This document shows positions 1-12,254 of a DNA stretch of 64,000 nucleotides, piece by piece. A program made the position numbers and the translations under genes. The notes under the pieces were generated by a model, which was not told the origin of the DNA, ran no database searches, and saw only the letters and a program-made list of their open reading frames with translations. Location of the stretch: positions 8,060,001 through 8,124,000 of the forward strand of contig BTRK01000003.1 in assembly GCA_036245805.1 (NCBI GenBank), written 5' to 3'. Source of the stretch: Pristionchus mayeri (Eukaryota > Nematoda > Chromadorea > Rhabditida > Neodiplogasteridae). Numbering within the stretch: the stretch's first letter is position 1; every line of letters begins with the position of its first letter.

Positions 1-87
1 TCTCCCTTTATCACACTCTCTCGCTCTTGCTCTTCCTTTCGAGAGGGAGTGAGAGCCGCTTCTAACCCGAAAATAATGGGTTAGAAA

Positions 88-781
88 CGGGTCAGGGTCA
101 TAAAATCGGGTGACCCGGCGAATGGTGAATAGCGCGTCACAGCGTGTCAAAGCGGACAAATTCCTTTGTTCTCGCGGCGGGCCATTTCTCTCCATTCCCT
201 GTCGCTGAGCGGTCAGGTGAAGGAGAAAGTGGCTTAAACTTACGCCATAACTAAATATTGAAATTGAAATTAACTAATGCCGATTGACAAGTGTTCTAAG
301 CCATAATCCATGAACCTATTATTAAAATTGGGTATTTTTATCTCGCTCCCTGGATTTTCAATTAATCATTTAGTTTTTTAATATGTATTTTCATCTGCAA
401 ATGAGAACTAGGCTGAGCACAATATCGGGAGACCCTACATGTGGGTTATTTTCTGAATGCTCATTAGTAGCTCTGCAACTGCAACAGACAGATTTTTGAT
501 ATTGTTTTTAGTATTCGAAAACAAGCTAAAAATGTGCAACCAAATTCGCATTTTCCATGATTACTCGAATACTAAAAATAATATCAAAAATCTGTCTGTT
601 GCAATTGTAGAGCTACTCATGGCGATTCAGAAAATAACCCACATGTAGGGTATGCCGATATTGAGCTCAGACTAGTTCTCATTTGAAAATCGACATGAAT
701 TTCGTTCCGACATTGAAAATTGATCTCCGCCGTCAGATTGTCCGCTCTGACACGCTGTGCGCGGGTCACCCGTGACCCGTT
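88..781. repeat. Foldback (inverted-repeat) element
   Basis: The two halves are inverted copies centred near 535. For example GGGTTATTTTCTGAATG at about 440 mirrors the sequence at about 620-645, and CAGCGTGTCAAAGCGGACAA at about 147 mirrors TTGTCCGCTCTGACACGCTG at about 737. The outermost arms are richer in GGGTGACCC. No transposase is visible. The open frame in the middle is a by-product of the palindrome. Related GACCCGTT-rich sequence recurs near 59,550-59,640. Confidence 0.8.
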
Positions 782-873
782 CTTGCCGCCCTATTAGGGA
801 CATTAGACCTGTGGCCAATGAATCAGCCTCTTAAAATTTAAATATTTTATCACATGTATCAGTCGGTGTGCTA

Positions 874-1784
874 TTAGGCTGTTGCAAAAGTCTTGTGGTT
901 TTTTGTGCCAGTACTTTGAACGATCATAACTCGCGTGTCTCAAATCTCAATGGCCAACCAACGTGGTGTTGTTTAGGGATATTCTTGAACTTTGCTCACG
1001 TATATTTCAATCAAACCGATCGTGCAACCAACGCAAACAATTATGATTAACCCATTTGCAAAAAAAAGCACAACATTTAGATTTAAATTTAGTTATCTAG
1101 ATATTTGAAGGGAAAATTCATGAAACAGCTTCATAATGTTGGCTGAGAAGTACCTTTGATGTTCTTTCAAAAAATAGGTTAGACATGTCATGTGAGTGGA
1201 TTTGAACCAAATTACATGATAGCAAAAATATGAGCAGACCCAGGCTGCATGTGACTTGTACCTGCTTTTCTAAATGGAAGAGCAAGCATACAAGCTCCGT
1301 CATGTGTGCGCTGTATGCACCCACGAAGAGGCTATATCCTCATAAGAAATATTGGCGCCTGCTTGTTTCCCCTTTCAGAAAATTTGAATTTCTCATTTTT
1401 CAGAAATATGCAAAATGAACACAGAAATGCAACATGCAGTCATTTTGCAGATCAACTCATTCCTCGAAATGATCTAACTTCCAGCATGCATAAGAAAAAG
1501 TATGTATAGGGTAAAGGTGGGAGCTTCATATAACCACCATGAATTGAGCATTCATGCTTCAGAGGAAACATAATATTGAAAAATGTTGCGTTTTCGATGG
1601 ATGAATTTTCGTAATTTTAACTGGATCCTGTTCTCGCTTCTCTGATTGGGCAATGATAAGGTGCGCATATGTAAGAGTATGCAAGGCCTCATTAGTAATC
1701 AATATCCCGAAGTTCATCTATCAATCCAACAGGAAGATGGAAGGCAAAATATCAAAATTCCACAGGACTTTTGCAACAACCTAA
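874..1784. mobile_element. 0.9-kb mariner-like TIR element, family 1
   Basis: The element is flanked by TA on both sides (872-873, 1785-1786). It begins TTAGGCTGTTGCAAAAGTC and ends with the inverse of TTAGGTTGTTGCAAAAGTC, so the terminal repeats match over about 25 bp with two mismatches. TA target duplication and TTAGGTTG-type ends are typical of mariner transposons. I see no transposase frame over its 911 bp, so it is non-autonomous or decayed. A truncated, opposite-orientation copy lies at 51,540-51,900. Confidence 0.8.
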
Positions 1785-1799
1785 TAGATGACTCGTAGA

Positions 1800-2330
1800 T
1801 AGACTCCGAACTATTACATCAACAAGTAGCCTGATACCACTACTACCCGCTACCCGCTACTAATAGTCGATTGGAGATCAAATAAGGTAGGTTTCACTCA
1901 AATATATGTGAAATAAATAAATCGTCATCAAAACTGAAGCAATACAAGATGGAATCAGACCGGGGGAGTATGGGAAGAAATTTTCGTGAAACACATCCCG
2001 ATTTTCTGATCGAATTTCTCTTATGTTTCAGAAACACTATGAAACCCAATCAATTCTACTTAGGTTCAGATATTAAAACGGGATAAGTTTCAGAGGAAAC
2101 TGAAATATCGATGCTGTATTTTAAAAACTATTTGAATTTCCGCACTGTCCCTGATCTATCCCTGAGCTTTCCCTGATCTGGCTCCCAGCCAACTAGCGAT
2201 AACTTGGTTCCGAATGGAGATATCAAAGCGAAAATTTCAGAGTATCTTATCGTTGTGGAGATCTGTACCGGTTATGAGATCTTCAGAAATTCAATTTTCC
2301 CTTTACTCCTCCTTTAACAAGATTCAAGTT
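1800..2330 (-). pseudogene. Reversed copy of flippase 3' UTR with its TTAA element
   Basis: This reads, inverted, like the sequence downstream of the flippase stop at 33,400-33,830. GATGGAATCAGACCGGGGGA (near 1,950) mirrors TCCCCCGGTCTGATCCCATC, and the CGCTACCCGCTACTA run (near 1,850) mirrors TAGTAGCGGTAGCGGG. At 2,160-2,325 it retains a diverged copy of the TTAA-type element, ending TTTACTCCTCCTTTAA. With the exon relics at 2,694-3,419 it forms one minus-strand, broken copy of the gene's 3' part. Confidence 0.75.
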
Positions 2331-2693
2331 CCCTAGCACAAACTGTTCATCAATGCGAGTTCCATATCTCGGGTATTATTATAAAAGAAGTGCCAAGGTG
2401 ATTTCTAGAAACGAGAATCAAAATCGCACAAAATTCTGTCCAAAGATACTGCTGTCGGTTTCGCAAATGAACATGCTGTCGGTTTCGCAAATGAAAAAAA
2501 AAATGTTCTAGAAAATTAATTCATTAAAAGGAAAAATCTAATGATCAAGTCTTAGAGAAATCATAACACTAGCCTTTCCGTGCAGACATGCTTCCTATAT
2601 ATTTGTTAGATCTTTACAATATATCGAATTCGTAGAGGCTGTTCAGTTATTTGATTACCGAGTGAAACACGAGAAACGCACATGGTCCCGTAC
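2331..2693. other. No gene seen; AT-rich
   Basis: No splice-flanked conserved coding block was found. A short direct repeat of ATGCTGTCGGTTTCGCAAATG occurs near 2,450-2,490. The position corresponds to flippase intronic sequence between relic exon 35 and the 3' UTR in the reversed copy, with exons 36-39 missing. Confidence 0.5.
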
Positions 2694-2772
2694 CTCATGA
2701 GTCGCTCGAATCCCATCGCGTGTCTCTTCTGATAGAGAACAGCCTTCTCACGAGGAGTGGAAACGGGTGATC
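2694..2772 (-). pseudogene. Flippase exon 35 relic
   Basis: On the minus strand this encodes a stretch like the intact gene's exon 35 ([20 protein letters not shown] against [21 protein letters not shown]). A GT donor follows at the same place. One extra base in the CCCGTTTCCACTCC stretch and loss of a glycine codon shift the frame relative to the intact exon, so it is not a functional exon. Confidence 0.8.
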
Positions 2773-3127
2773 GAGTAGAAAAGAAAACTAAAAATGTACA
2801 ATTGTTTTTATCCAATAACTTCAGTATCGTCCTAATTTGATTGTGGCATTTAGGAGGAACTATTGTGGGTTATTAGTACAAGCTGTGATTCGTATGTAAT
2901 CGTATGCGGGCAGAACATCGATGTTTCAATACCACAAGTACTTATGTATACCCCCGAAAATTGTTCTCGAGTAATCCTCTCTTACTTATATAAGTTCCGA
3001 AACACAGATTTCACTGGTGACTATTTTTGGTTGGAGGTAATTTCACTTTCTTCACTTAACTCTCAAAACTTTAATGTAACACAATTCTGACCGACCGAAT
3101 CCCCACTCAATCGACAAACTACCGTAC

Positions 3128-3195
3128 CCATGAGTATGCTATCAGGACGACCAGCTTGGCGCCAATCGATCCGAAGCACAAGAGGATCACAGCAC
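3128..3195 (-). pseudogene. Flippase exon 33 relic, 3' half
   Basis: On the minus strand this encodes [16 protein letters not shown] before a GTACGG donor, matching the end of intact exon 33 ([16 protein letters not shown]). It is separated from the first half of the same exon (3,345-3,419) by about 150 bp of unrelated sequence containing a 13-G run, so the exon was split by an insertion. Confidence 0.8.
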
Positions 3196-3344
3196 AGTGT
3201 TCTTGACGACAGAGAAGGGATCTGAATCGAACTGCAATCAGGAAGCTTGAAATCATACTGAAACATAAAATGTTCTGCTGCGAATCTTCCTCTTGTAATA
3301 CCTTTATCTACGCTTATCTGGAGAGAACAATGGGGGGGGGGGGG

Positions 3345-3419
3345 TCAGAACGCTGTGACAGGCCACGTCCACGAGTCGCACTCCAGCAACGCCTTCAGGC
3401 ATACTGTTGTCACGACGAA
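3345..3419 (-). pseudogene. Flippase exon 33 relic, 5' half
   Basis: The minus-strand reading [21 protein letters not shown] matches exon 33 of the intact gene ([21 protein letters not shown]), directly after a CAG acceptor. It is then cut off by the inserted block at 3,196-3,344, which includes the G13 tract at 3,332-3,344. Confidence 0.85.
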
Positions 3420-4119
3420 CTGTAATAATCATTCCTAATCCACATCCACAACTGAAGAAAAGGGAGAGTATGGTAAATGGGTACTGTAGCGGTGCTGATA
3501 AATATAATACTGTAGCAATTGTTCATGATAATGCGTTGGATTGGGCAAAGTGGAACAATTTCTGACAATGAGAAAGGATAATGGCTGACGTTACACTTAG
3601 GGAATGCCAAGGAATCTCTCCTGATCATCGACGAGTGAATAGGAATAGTTTTACAAAGTTGTTTTCACGAGGGTTATGATGGATGAATCAATTTTGTAAA
3701 TCATGTGATGGTCAAATGAAACCCTGGAAACATCGATTTCAAAGGTTGCCCGTTAAGCATGCGTTTCACTGTTGACACAAAGTTTCAGGAGTTAACAAGA
3801 ATTTGATGTTTGGCCAATCTCCTTTTTTTAAAGAATTTAATAACCATTTATTTTATGTTGACCGCCGGATCTAAAACAGACATAACTGTTTTATCATCGG
3901 AGTCTTAACAACAAACGAAACAACAACAATAACAACGTCGGATGCAGATACGATGGGTACAACAATCACTTAGTCAAGAAGAAATTATTTGGGATATTCG
4001 AAGGGGTGATGAGGATACTGCAAGGGTAGAAGGACGGGAAGTGCAAGAATAATACAAATACTAAGGGCACAACGATAGAATGAAGGAAGGGAAGGAAAGG
4101 GGGCGGGGCTAGTGTCCCT
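3420..4119. other. No gene seen; 3' flank of UPF0390-like gene
   Basis: There are small open frames only and no conserved block. This probably holds the 3' UTR of the minus-strand gene ending at 4,120, plus decayed flippase intron sequence upstream of the exon 33 relic. Confidence 0.4.
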
Positions 4120-6276
4120 CTACTTCTTGCCCTTCCTGCTCTTTCCCACGGCGACATCCGCCCTTCCTCTCACCATCTCCTCGTTCTTATCGTTGATCAC
4201 TTTGGACACCTCAATTATAAAAAAAATAAAATAAGTTTAATTTACATTAATTTAATTTAAATTGTTTATCCTCAAGGGTATGTAAACAGAACGGGGAAAA
4301 ACTTCGACCACTTGATGTGGCACTAGGTCGGGTGAGAACTACCACGTCATGCCGCCTTTGATATATGAGCCCGATTCTGTAAGAGTCGGACAATATCCCA
4401 AAGGGTCTGGCACAGTGTTTTTACGGAAACTTGTGGAAAGGGGTTCTCGAGGGTGCTGAACACAGTGGTCAACTTCATTTTGCGTCATCTCGACCGGTTA
4501 AGCCAGGCTGCATGTAGGCACCATCTACCTTTGTGTTCATAATTCAGGAACCGATTTATGAATCACATTCAAACTTTCACAGTGGTTGAACTAAGTGACC
4601 ACGAGCCCACTGGTAGTTAATTTGCATTTTTGAAAATTAGAAAAATGCTTGAAAATTGAGTTCTCGAATATACAGCAAAAATCGAACTATATGGGCAGGT
4701 GCGTCTTGTTCTCACGATCATTTTTCGTATCTAGGGTTGGGTGTTGTACCTCTGCTCCCCATTGCTACATTCATTTTTCTGTCCGTTTTTCGAGTTTGCG
4801 CCGTGCGTCATTGCACAAGGAATGAGAAATACGAATGAGTTTCACTCGAGAGTTAATTGCAATTGTTTCGAGAAACAGAGAAGAAAATTGTTGAGTGAAA
4901 CTCATTCGTATTTCTCATTCATTGTACAATGACGCGCGGTGCAGATTCGAAAAATGGACAGAAAAATGAATGTAGCAATGAGGAGCAGAGGTATAACACC
5001 CAACCCTAGATACGAAAAATGATCGTGAGAACAAGATGCATGTGCCCATATAGTTCGTGTTTTCAATTTTTGCTGTATATCCGAGAACTCAATTTTCATG
5101 CATATTTCTACTTTTCAAAAATGCAAATTAAATACCAGTGGGCTCGTGGTCACTTAGTTCAACCACTGTGAAAGTTTTAAGGTGATTCATAAAGTGGTTC
5201 CTGAATTATGAACAAAAATGTAGATGGTGCCTACATGCAGCCTGGCTTAACCGACCTAGATGACGCAAAATGAAGGTGACCATTGTGTTCAGCACCCTCG
5301 CGAACCCTTTTTTCACAAATTTTCGTAAAAACACTGTGCCACGGTTTGTTCGACTCTTAGAGAATCGGGCTCATATCAAAGACGGCATGACGTTATAGTT
5401 CTCATCCGACCTACTTCCCTTGAGGTGGATGTGGTTGTGGACAGTGGTCACCTCGAATCGAACGCCCCCAGGGTCGCTAACGACGTTGATTCGAGTGAGG
5501 GGAAAGATGAGAAAAATCGGAATACCTCGGCAGAAGTCCGCGCCTCCTCCACTGCAGCCTTCTTCTTGTTGGCGATCTACAATAATGGCGCTAGTCAACA
5601 TTGGCGAAAATTTGAGGCTTGATGAAAGTTTCTTAATATTACGAGTAGCTTTCATACAAAATTAAGGGTACTAGACCGGATGAGAACTATTGCGGCATGC
5701 CACAGAACTATTTTCTAATACCGCCTTTGATATATCAAAGGCTGCATTAGTAAATATTTCTCATTCGACGTGTTGTCTTACATGGAGGTTGTGGCCCTTC
5801 CTCGGTCCTCCCACTTGCTGCTTGCCCTTCTTCACCTTGGCCTTGCAGCCCTTCGGAAGAGTTTGCTGAAACACGACATTCATTACGGACGAACGGGCAC
5901 TAGGTCGGATAAGAACAATGACGTCATTCATATATCGAAGGCGGTATGACGTAATAGTTATAATCCAACCTAGTGCTGAGGGTGCAGAGAACGAGAGAAA
6001 ACTCTCTCGCATTCGCATGCTCTCTCGGCATGTTTCTGCAGCAATAATTCCAAGATAATGCTGATCTCATATACTCTTTGTCCAGGGAAAATCCAAAAAT
6101 CCACACAGACTTCCACACTATCACCACTCACACGCTCCCCCGAGCCCAAAATGGCACCTGATCTTCTATCTAAGTCGCCTTCAAGGCCTTACCCCTACCC
6201 TAACCTTCTGGTGAATAAAGTACAATGATAAGTATGAAAATGCCATTACCTTCACTTTGATCTTGTGCTGCACCAT
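4120..6276 (-). CDS. Small basic UPF0390/LYDG10-like protein
   Basis: Four exons join in phase: 6250-6276, 5782-5865, 5526-5576 and 4120-4209 (252 nt, 83 residues plus stop). The protein is very basic. It begins MVQHKIKVK, contains KKGKQQVGGPRKGHNLHIANKK in its middle, and ends KSRKGKK. The order of a basic N-terminus, a GPRKG-type motif followed by a short hydrophobic step and lysines, then a helix like VSKVINDKNEEMVRGRA fits the UPF0390 family (human C19orf53, Leydig cell tumour 10 kDa protein homologue), of uncertain nucleolar function. Introns have GT donors and AG acceptors; the last acceptor (ATTGAG) is unusual, but the same form is used in the flippase gene at 17,576. Each of its three introns contains a TIR element of one family. 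It is the third gene of the minus-strand cluster, 549 bp beyond tomm-7. The family assignment is by motif only. Confidence 0.65.
4321..5414. mobile_element. 1.1-kb foldback element (CACTAGGTCGG ends)
   Basis: This long inverted repeat is centred near 4,870 and lies inside intron 3 of the UPF0390-like gene. Its ends are CACTAGGTCGGGTGAGAAC and the inverse of a GTTCTCATCCGACCTA-type end. Inside the arms, GAGCCCGATTCT (near 4,367) mirrors AGAATCGGGCTC (near 5,362). A second copy lacking the outer ends lies at 29,751-30,621 in a flippase intron. No coding capacity was recognised. Confidence 0.8.
5671..5773. mobile_element. Small TIR element, CTAGACCGGATGAGAA ends
   Basis: A roughly 100-bp element in intron 2 of the UPF0390-like gene. 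It begins with a variant of the CACTAGGTCGGATGAGAAC end and finishes TTCTCATTCGACGTG. Inside is a small palindrome, CCTTTGATATATCAAAGG, at about 5,724. Confidence 0.6.
5897..5976. mobile_element. 80-bp TIR element (MITE)
   Basis: It begins GCACTAGGTCGGATAAGAAC and ends with its near-perfect inverse (TAATCCAACCTAGTGC). An inner ATGACGTCAT and a GGCGGTATGACG block are shared with the 1.1-kb foldback at 4,321. It lies in intron 1 of the UPF0390-like gene. Confidence 0.7.
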
Positions 6277-6824
6277 GTTGATCTACCGGCGGAAGATAGG
6301 CACTGTAAGCTGATCATAACACCACTTTGCACCGCATTCTACACTCACAGTAGCGTAAGTGGAGAGAACTCAAGTACGATATTTGGCTCAACAACCATTA
6401 TCTCTGAATGATAGCAAGAGAATAATTTCCGAAAAAGAATTCGAGATAAGCACTTTATTATTTGAGTCTCAACTCTTCCGAACAATAAATAAAAATTAAA
6501 AATAACGTATTATATTTCTCTTGCACAGAGTCTGTGTGGCTGATTTGATACGAGCTTCCGTTCTATCTTCATTTATATGCTCAGTGACTGTAGAACGTTA
6601 TATAAACAATCATAATTCCATGAAGTTGTATTGCCTTTCGTATTCTGCGTGATACAAATTTTGATATCTTTATCAGGTGCATTGCTAAAGCTGATCTAAT
6701 CGGATACAAAAACTAACAAAGGACGACAACAACAACAAATGGGCTATGGTACCAGTACTTTATCTGGTGTGGACATCAGGCGAGGAGATTCGGGGAGGCA
6801 CGCATATTCGGAAGGGCGCGCAGC

Positions 6825-8965
6825 TTAACCCCAAAGAAGCGAGAAGATGGTCAGGGGAATGGCCTGAAACAAGACGGGTGCACATCATTTAAATTTAAAA
6901 GTCTACAATTACTAGTAGTCCATTTTGACCTTCCCCGATTGTTCAGTGTTTCACTATAGCTACATAGTTTATTTCGCAGGTTTGTCGCTTATAGTCGTAA
7001 GCCATCCAGCATTCAAAGAGTAAATAAAGAGACAACGTGCCCATAGATACCCGGTCAATCTATGTCCCACGGGTACTACATGCTTTCTCTCCAACGTTCA
7101 CGGCTAATCATAGCATCACAGCGTAAATATACATGAACGTATTTGCTGATCTAACGCATCCGACAGGTTAATCTCTCTTTCACCGACGTTACATGCAACA
7201 CACTGACAGAATCGAAATAGACTTGGCACAGGCCGAAAATTCGAATCCCATCTGGCTTCACCAATATGTAGCAATCGACGAGGGAATTCAACGAGCATCG
7301 TCAGAATTTCGATCCGCGTCCGCATCCGCGCGGGAGCGGATCGTGAACACAAATACTAAAATTACGAAAAAGTTTAAATCGACTCCAATCACTTCGGCGA
7401 TAGGGGCGGGCGATGCACTCTTTGACAAAATCTAAGACTTTTATACTCCTGGGATTTTTTCGATCAGATTCCATTGAAAGCCGGGAATCGATATCTCCAC
7501 TTTTATTTTGGATACGAATGCAATTCCCCGGAAATTTTTCAAGAATTCCCACAAATATTATTGATGATCCAGCTTCTGCTTGAGCCGATACATACTTCAG
7601 TAGAAAGGCGCGAATTAAAATTTGCCGGAAGTCACTTCAAATGAATTTTTATTGAATTATGGTGTGATTTTTGGGTTACGGTAGGTGAGTGCAAAAGTCG
7701 GACAAATTTTCCCAATTGACGTAGAATAGGCTAAATACGATTTTCTAACTACGTAACACCAATTGGGAAAAGTCGTTCAACTTTTGCACTCACTTACCGT
7801 AACCCAAAAATTACACCATAATTCATTCAAAATTAATTTGATGTGACTTCCGGCAAATTTTAATTCGCGCCTTTCTACTGAAGTATGTATCGGCTCAAGC
7901 AGAAGCTGGATCATCAATAATATTTGTGGGAATTTTTGAAAAAATTTCCGAGGAATTGCATTCGTATCCGAAATAAAAGTGGAAATATCGATTTCCGGCT
8001 TTCAATGGAATCTGATCGAAAAACTCCCCGGAGTAAAAAAGTCTTAGATTTTGTCAAGGAGTGCATCGCCCCTATCGCCGAAGTGATTGGAGTCGATTTA
8101 AAAAAATTCTTAATTTCAGTACTTTTGTTCACGTTCCGCTCCCGCGCGGATGCGGACGCGGATCGAAATGCTGACGATGCTCGTTGAATTCCCTCGTCGA
8201 GTGCTACATATTGGTAAAGCCAGATGGGATTCGAATTTTCGGCCTGTGCCAAGTCGCTGAAGAAATATGTTGGTTTCTTCAAATAGTCTGTTATACCATC
8301 TTTCAAACGAGTGCAGCTGATCGTGGTATTTATTATTTTCAAAAATCGCATAATGTGTATACCCAGTCCACCTACATGCCCGACCAATCTCTGTTACACT
8401 GTTTCTACATGATCCCTCACGAACGCTTATTGTTGATCATGATGGCAATGTCTGGGTTTCCTAAAATTCATAAGCTCACCTCTCCGTGCGGGCCCTCGGC
8501 GCCCTTTCTGAAGCCGAGGTAGACGACGAACGGCACGAAGCCCCATTGGATGCCTGCCAATTAGTTAATTGGATATTTTTTTCAAAATCTAAAGATTACG
8601 TAATATCCGTAGCATTCTCCCATTGGTTGCTGAGACAGGGTCAATAGGGTAGTTTTAGAAACTAGGGAATGCCCAAAAAGCTAGAAATGCCTGAGAACAG
8701 CAATTCAATATATTGCTGTTCTCAGCTCAATATATTGCTGTTCTCTTTGTGCCTTTTCATAACATACGAAACTTTCCTTAAGATTTTGAGATCCTTATCA
8801 AGATTCCAACAGATGTAAGAGAAAAGAAAATTTCAGTTCACGATAGCAAATGAGCTGGTAATCTACTGCACTCCCTTCATACCGCCGATCTACGGTATAC
8901 TCACCGACGGTGGCGACGTTGACGCTCTTGATCACGAGATCCTTGGCGGCGGGAGACAGCTGCAT
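6825..8965 (-). CDS. tomm-7: Mitochondrial import receptor subunit TOM7
   Basis: Three exons join in phase: 8905-8965, 8480-8553 and 6825-6863 (174 nt, 57 residues; human TOM7 is 55). The N-terminus MQLSPAAKDLVIK is followed by a membrane segment with the diagnostic WGFVPFVVYLGF block (human WGFIPLVIYLGF), then a short tail ending PLTIFSLLWG, like human PTVLSLLWG. TOM7 is a single-pass outer-membrane subunit that tunes assembly of the TOM import complex (family knowledge). The third exon is only 39 nt and sits beyond a 1.6-kb intron that carries a 1.1-kb foldback. Reading through the second donor would instead add VSL and stop, so the terminal match supports the splice. A possible trans-splice acceptor (ATCTTCAG) lies 9 nt before the ATG. 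It lies 650 bp beyond ufm-1 on the same strand. Confidence 0.9.
7202..8301. mobile_element. 1.1-kb foldback element (ACTTGGCACAGGCCG type)
   Basis: This is a near-perfect inverted repeat centred near 7,745. Its arms contain ACTTGGCACAGGCCGAAAAT (about 7,221) and the inverse (about 8,245), GCTGGATCATCAATAAT, and a GGGTTACGG...CCGTAACCC inner pair. It lies in intron 2 of tomm-7. A second copy in opposite orientation lies at 28,644-29,745 in flippase intron 34; homology extends beyond the arms, which defines the ends. The 157-residue minus-strand frame across it comes from the palindrome. Confidence 0.85.
8694..8748. repeat. Short hairpin/tandem repeat
   Basis: GAGAACAGCAAT and its inverse ATTGCTGTTCTC form a compact hairpin, and the second arm is then repeated. 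It lies in tomm-7 intron 1 and is of unknown role. Confidence 0.6.
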
Positions 8966-9614
8966 GATCTACCGCTGAAGATTACGGTAGATTGGTAATC
9001 AATAATCTCACTACCAGTTTCTCGCCTGTTGGCAGAATTGCTAAGGCAGAGAAAATCGGATCGTAAATCAGTTAGAGGTACAGATCAGCCGTCCACAACG
9101 GATATCGTAACACAAATCCTGTTCTAACTTTAAACAGCATTTATCAATCCACCAAAAGCTCCGAAATGAAAAAAAGACATATGTAACAAAGGAACGGATG
9201 ACATACAATCGTGGAAAATGTTGCATAATATATGCGATAGACATCTTTGTTCATAATAAATTACAAAAGATACACTAGGAAACACTAACCATTTACAAAC
9301 CACAAAATTACAAATGAAGTGAACAGAGGCGGAGAGGCGGAATCGATGGCGGCCTCCGCCAGCAATCTGCCCCGTCCTGCAATTTATATCGTTGTCGTGA
9401 TTCAAATCGTCCCCATTTGTTCTTGATTCTATAAAACTCGCAGAACTAGTATTATACGTCGTAAGTTGCTCAACTGTAAAGATCTAGAAGGAAAGTGGAT
9501 CAAAAAAGACAAATTTGTTTAACAAAAATTGTTATTAGTCCAAAGAAGCATCAATCCTACTGGTCATTCATTTACAACAAAATGAAACCTACATTTACGC
9601 GCTCATGCGTATGC
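8966..9614. other. Intercistronic region, ufm-1 to tomm-7
   Basis: 650 bp separate the ufm-1 stop from the tomm-7 start. The region should hold the ufm-1 3' UTR (TTTATT, the inverse of AATAAA, is near 9,127) and a tomm-7 5' leader or trans-splice site. A 91-codon minus-strand frame at 9,130-9,405 has no recognisable similarity and is probably chance. Confidence 0.45.
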
Positions 9615-11109
<1,495 letters not shown>

Positions 11110-12069
11110 CCTAGAATCAATAAATATAATTAAAATTAAAATTAATTAATTAAGAAAAACAAGTGCAAAGGCGTCAAGAACCTGACGAAACGAAGTTTCA
11201 TGGCGCGTTGTTAAAAATTGCCCAAACCTACCGTATCTCGGCGATCGATGCGAACGCGCGCGTTTAAATCGTTATTTTGGTGCTCTCACAATTCGAGGTT
11301 CGCGATTGTTGTTATGCTGTTTTCTGTCTGACTCGACGATTGATCGCATTTCTCTGTTATTCAGAGGACGGTAGCACTATCGGCGCGCGTATTTTCGTCA
11401 CATTATCGTGTGTCCTCCGTGTTTTGACGTATCGATTCCCGTTTTCGCTCTTCCTTATCATTCCCTTGTTACTCCGAAGCTCCTTCTTTTATGTTCTTAG
11501 GAGTTCTCTCGTCTATAAACCGAGAGGGGTCGCGTGCAGTTTGCCTACTCACTTATCTCGTGTATACTAGCTCGCGAGCACTCGCCTTATCACCTTTCCC
11601 TCGCCTATTTCCCGTGATACGGCGAGCGTTGGCTCTCTTGGCCGATGAAAACTGTATCGGAAATGAGATCTCACTCAGGCGATAACCTGTTAGAGTAGCA
11701 CTTGCTTTGCGATCCTTTAATCGCTTTTTAAACCTATGTCCTCTTACCACTTATCGCTTGAGTTTTCATCCCTTACCGGTCAGCGGAACAACTTTACAAG
11801 ACCAGATCGCCCTTAACCGCAAGCCTTTAGCCCTAGCCTAAGCCTATATCTCTCATTGGGGTCTGGTGAAGTACAGTCCGGTCAACTACGGATTATCAAA
11901 AGTAAATAATCGCGCTCTGTTGTGTACAGTATGAGTCACATGAACTTCACTTTTCTCCCTCTCCTCTCTCTCTCTCACTTTTGTCACAATGGGGCACTAT
12001 TCGCTGTAATTATCCCGTTCCCGCCCATTTCGCACCCATTTCGCCTTATTGATTTGTCTTTTTTTTCAG
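11110..12069. promoter_or_regulatory. Divergent intergenic region, ufm-1 / flippase
   Basis: This 960-bp stretch separates the divergent ufm-1 cluster and the plus-strand flippase. It is more GC-rich than the surrounding introns in its middle, contains pyrimidine-rich blocks (about 11,940-11,980 CTCTCTCTC) and has no conserved coding block. It must hold the 5' control regions of both transcripts. No core promoter element can be fixed by eye. Confidence 0.45.
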
Positions 12070-12107
12070 GTTTTCGATGTTGTGAGAGGCCGAAAGCTGC
12101 AGTAGAG
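12070..12107 (+). other. Probable non-coding 5' exon of the flippase gene
   Basis: A strong acceptor (TTTTTTTCAG) and a GTGAGC donor bracket 38 bp. The next acceptor, TCTGTGCAG at 12,241-12,249, lies 5 nt before the chosen ATG. The exon contains a minimal upstream frame, ATG TTG TGA, at 12,077-12,085. Either site could also serve for spliced-leader addition. Confidence 0.5.
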
Positions 12108-12254
12108 GTGAGCTTATTGACTTTTTTTCCCAGTTTTATTGGCAGTTTCTGATATTTCTAGTGCCCTTGATAAAGGCGGATGTAATGTTGTCGATTAGTT
12201 GGATGATTATCGATTTTTTGGAGAAGTATTATCGATTTTATCTGTGCAGGAACA

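Noticed and set aside
5371..5655. Longer coding region over the UPF0390-like exon 3 (94-codon minus frame)
   Set aside because: The in-phase exon is 5526-5576, bounded by TTGTAG and GTATTC. The remainder of the longer frame is in a different phase and in the adjoining foldback.
7914..8387. 157-codon minus-strand frame
   Set aside because: It lies in one arm of a foldback element, and its mirror frame exists in the other arm. No conserved domain.
9130..9405. 91-codon minus-strand frame between ufm-1 and tomm-7
   Set aside because: Cysteine- and phenylalanine-rich without family resemblance. The position fits a 3' UTR/intercistronic region.
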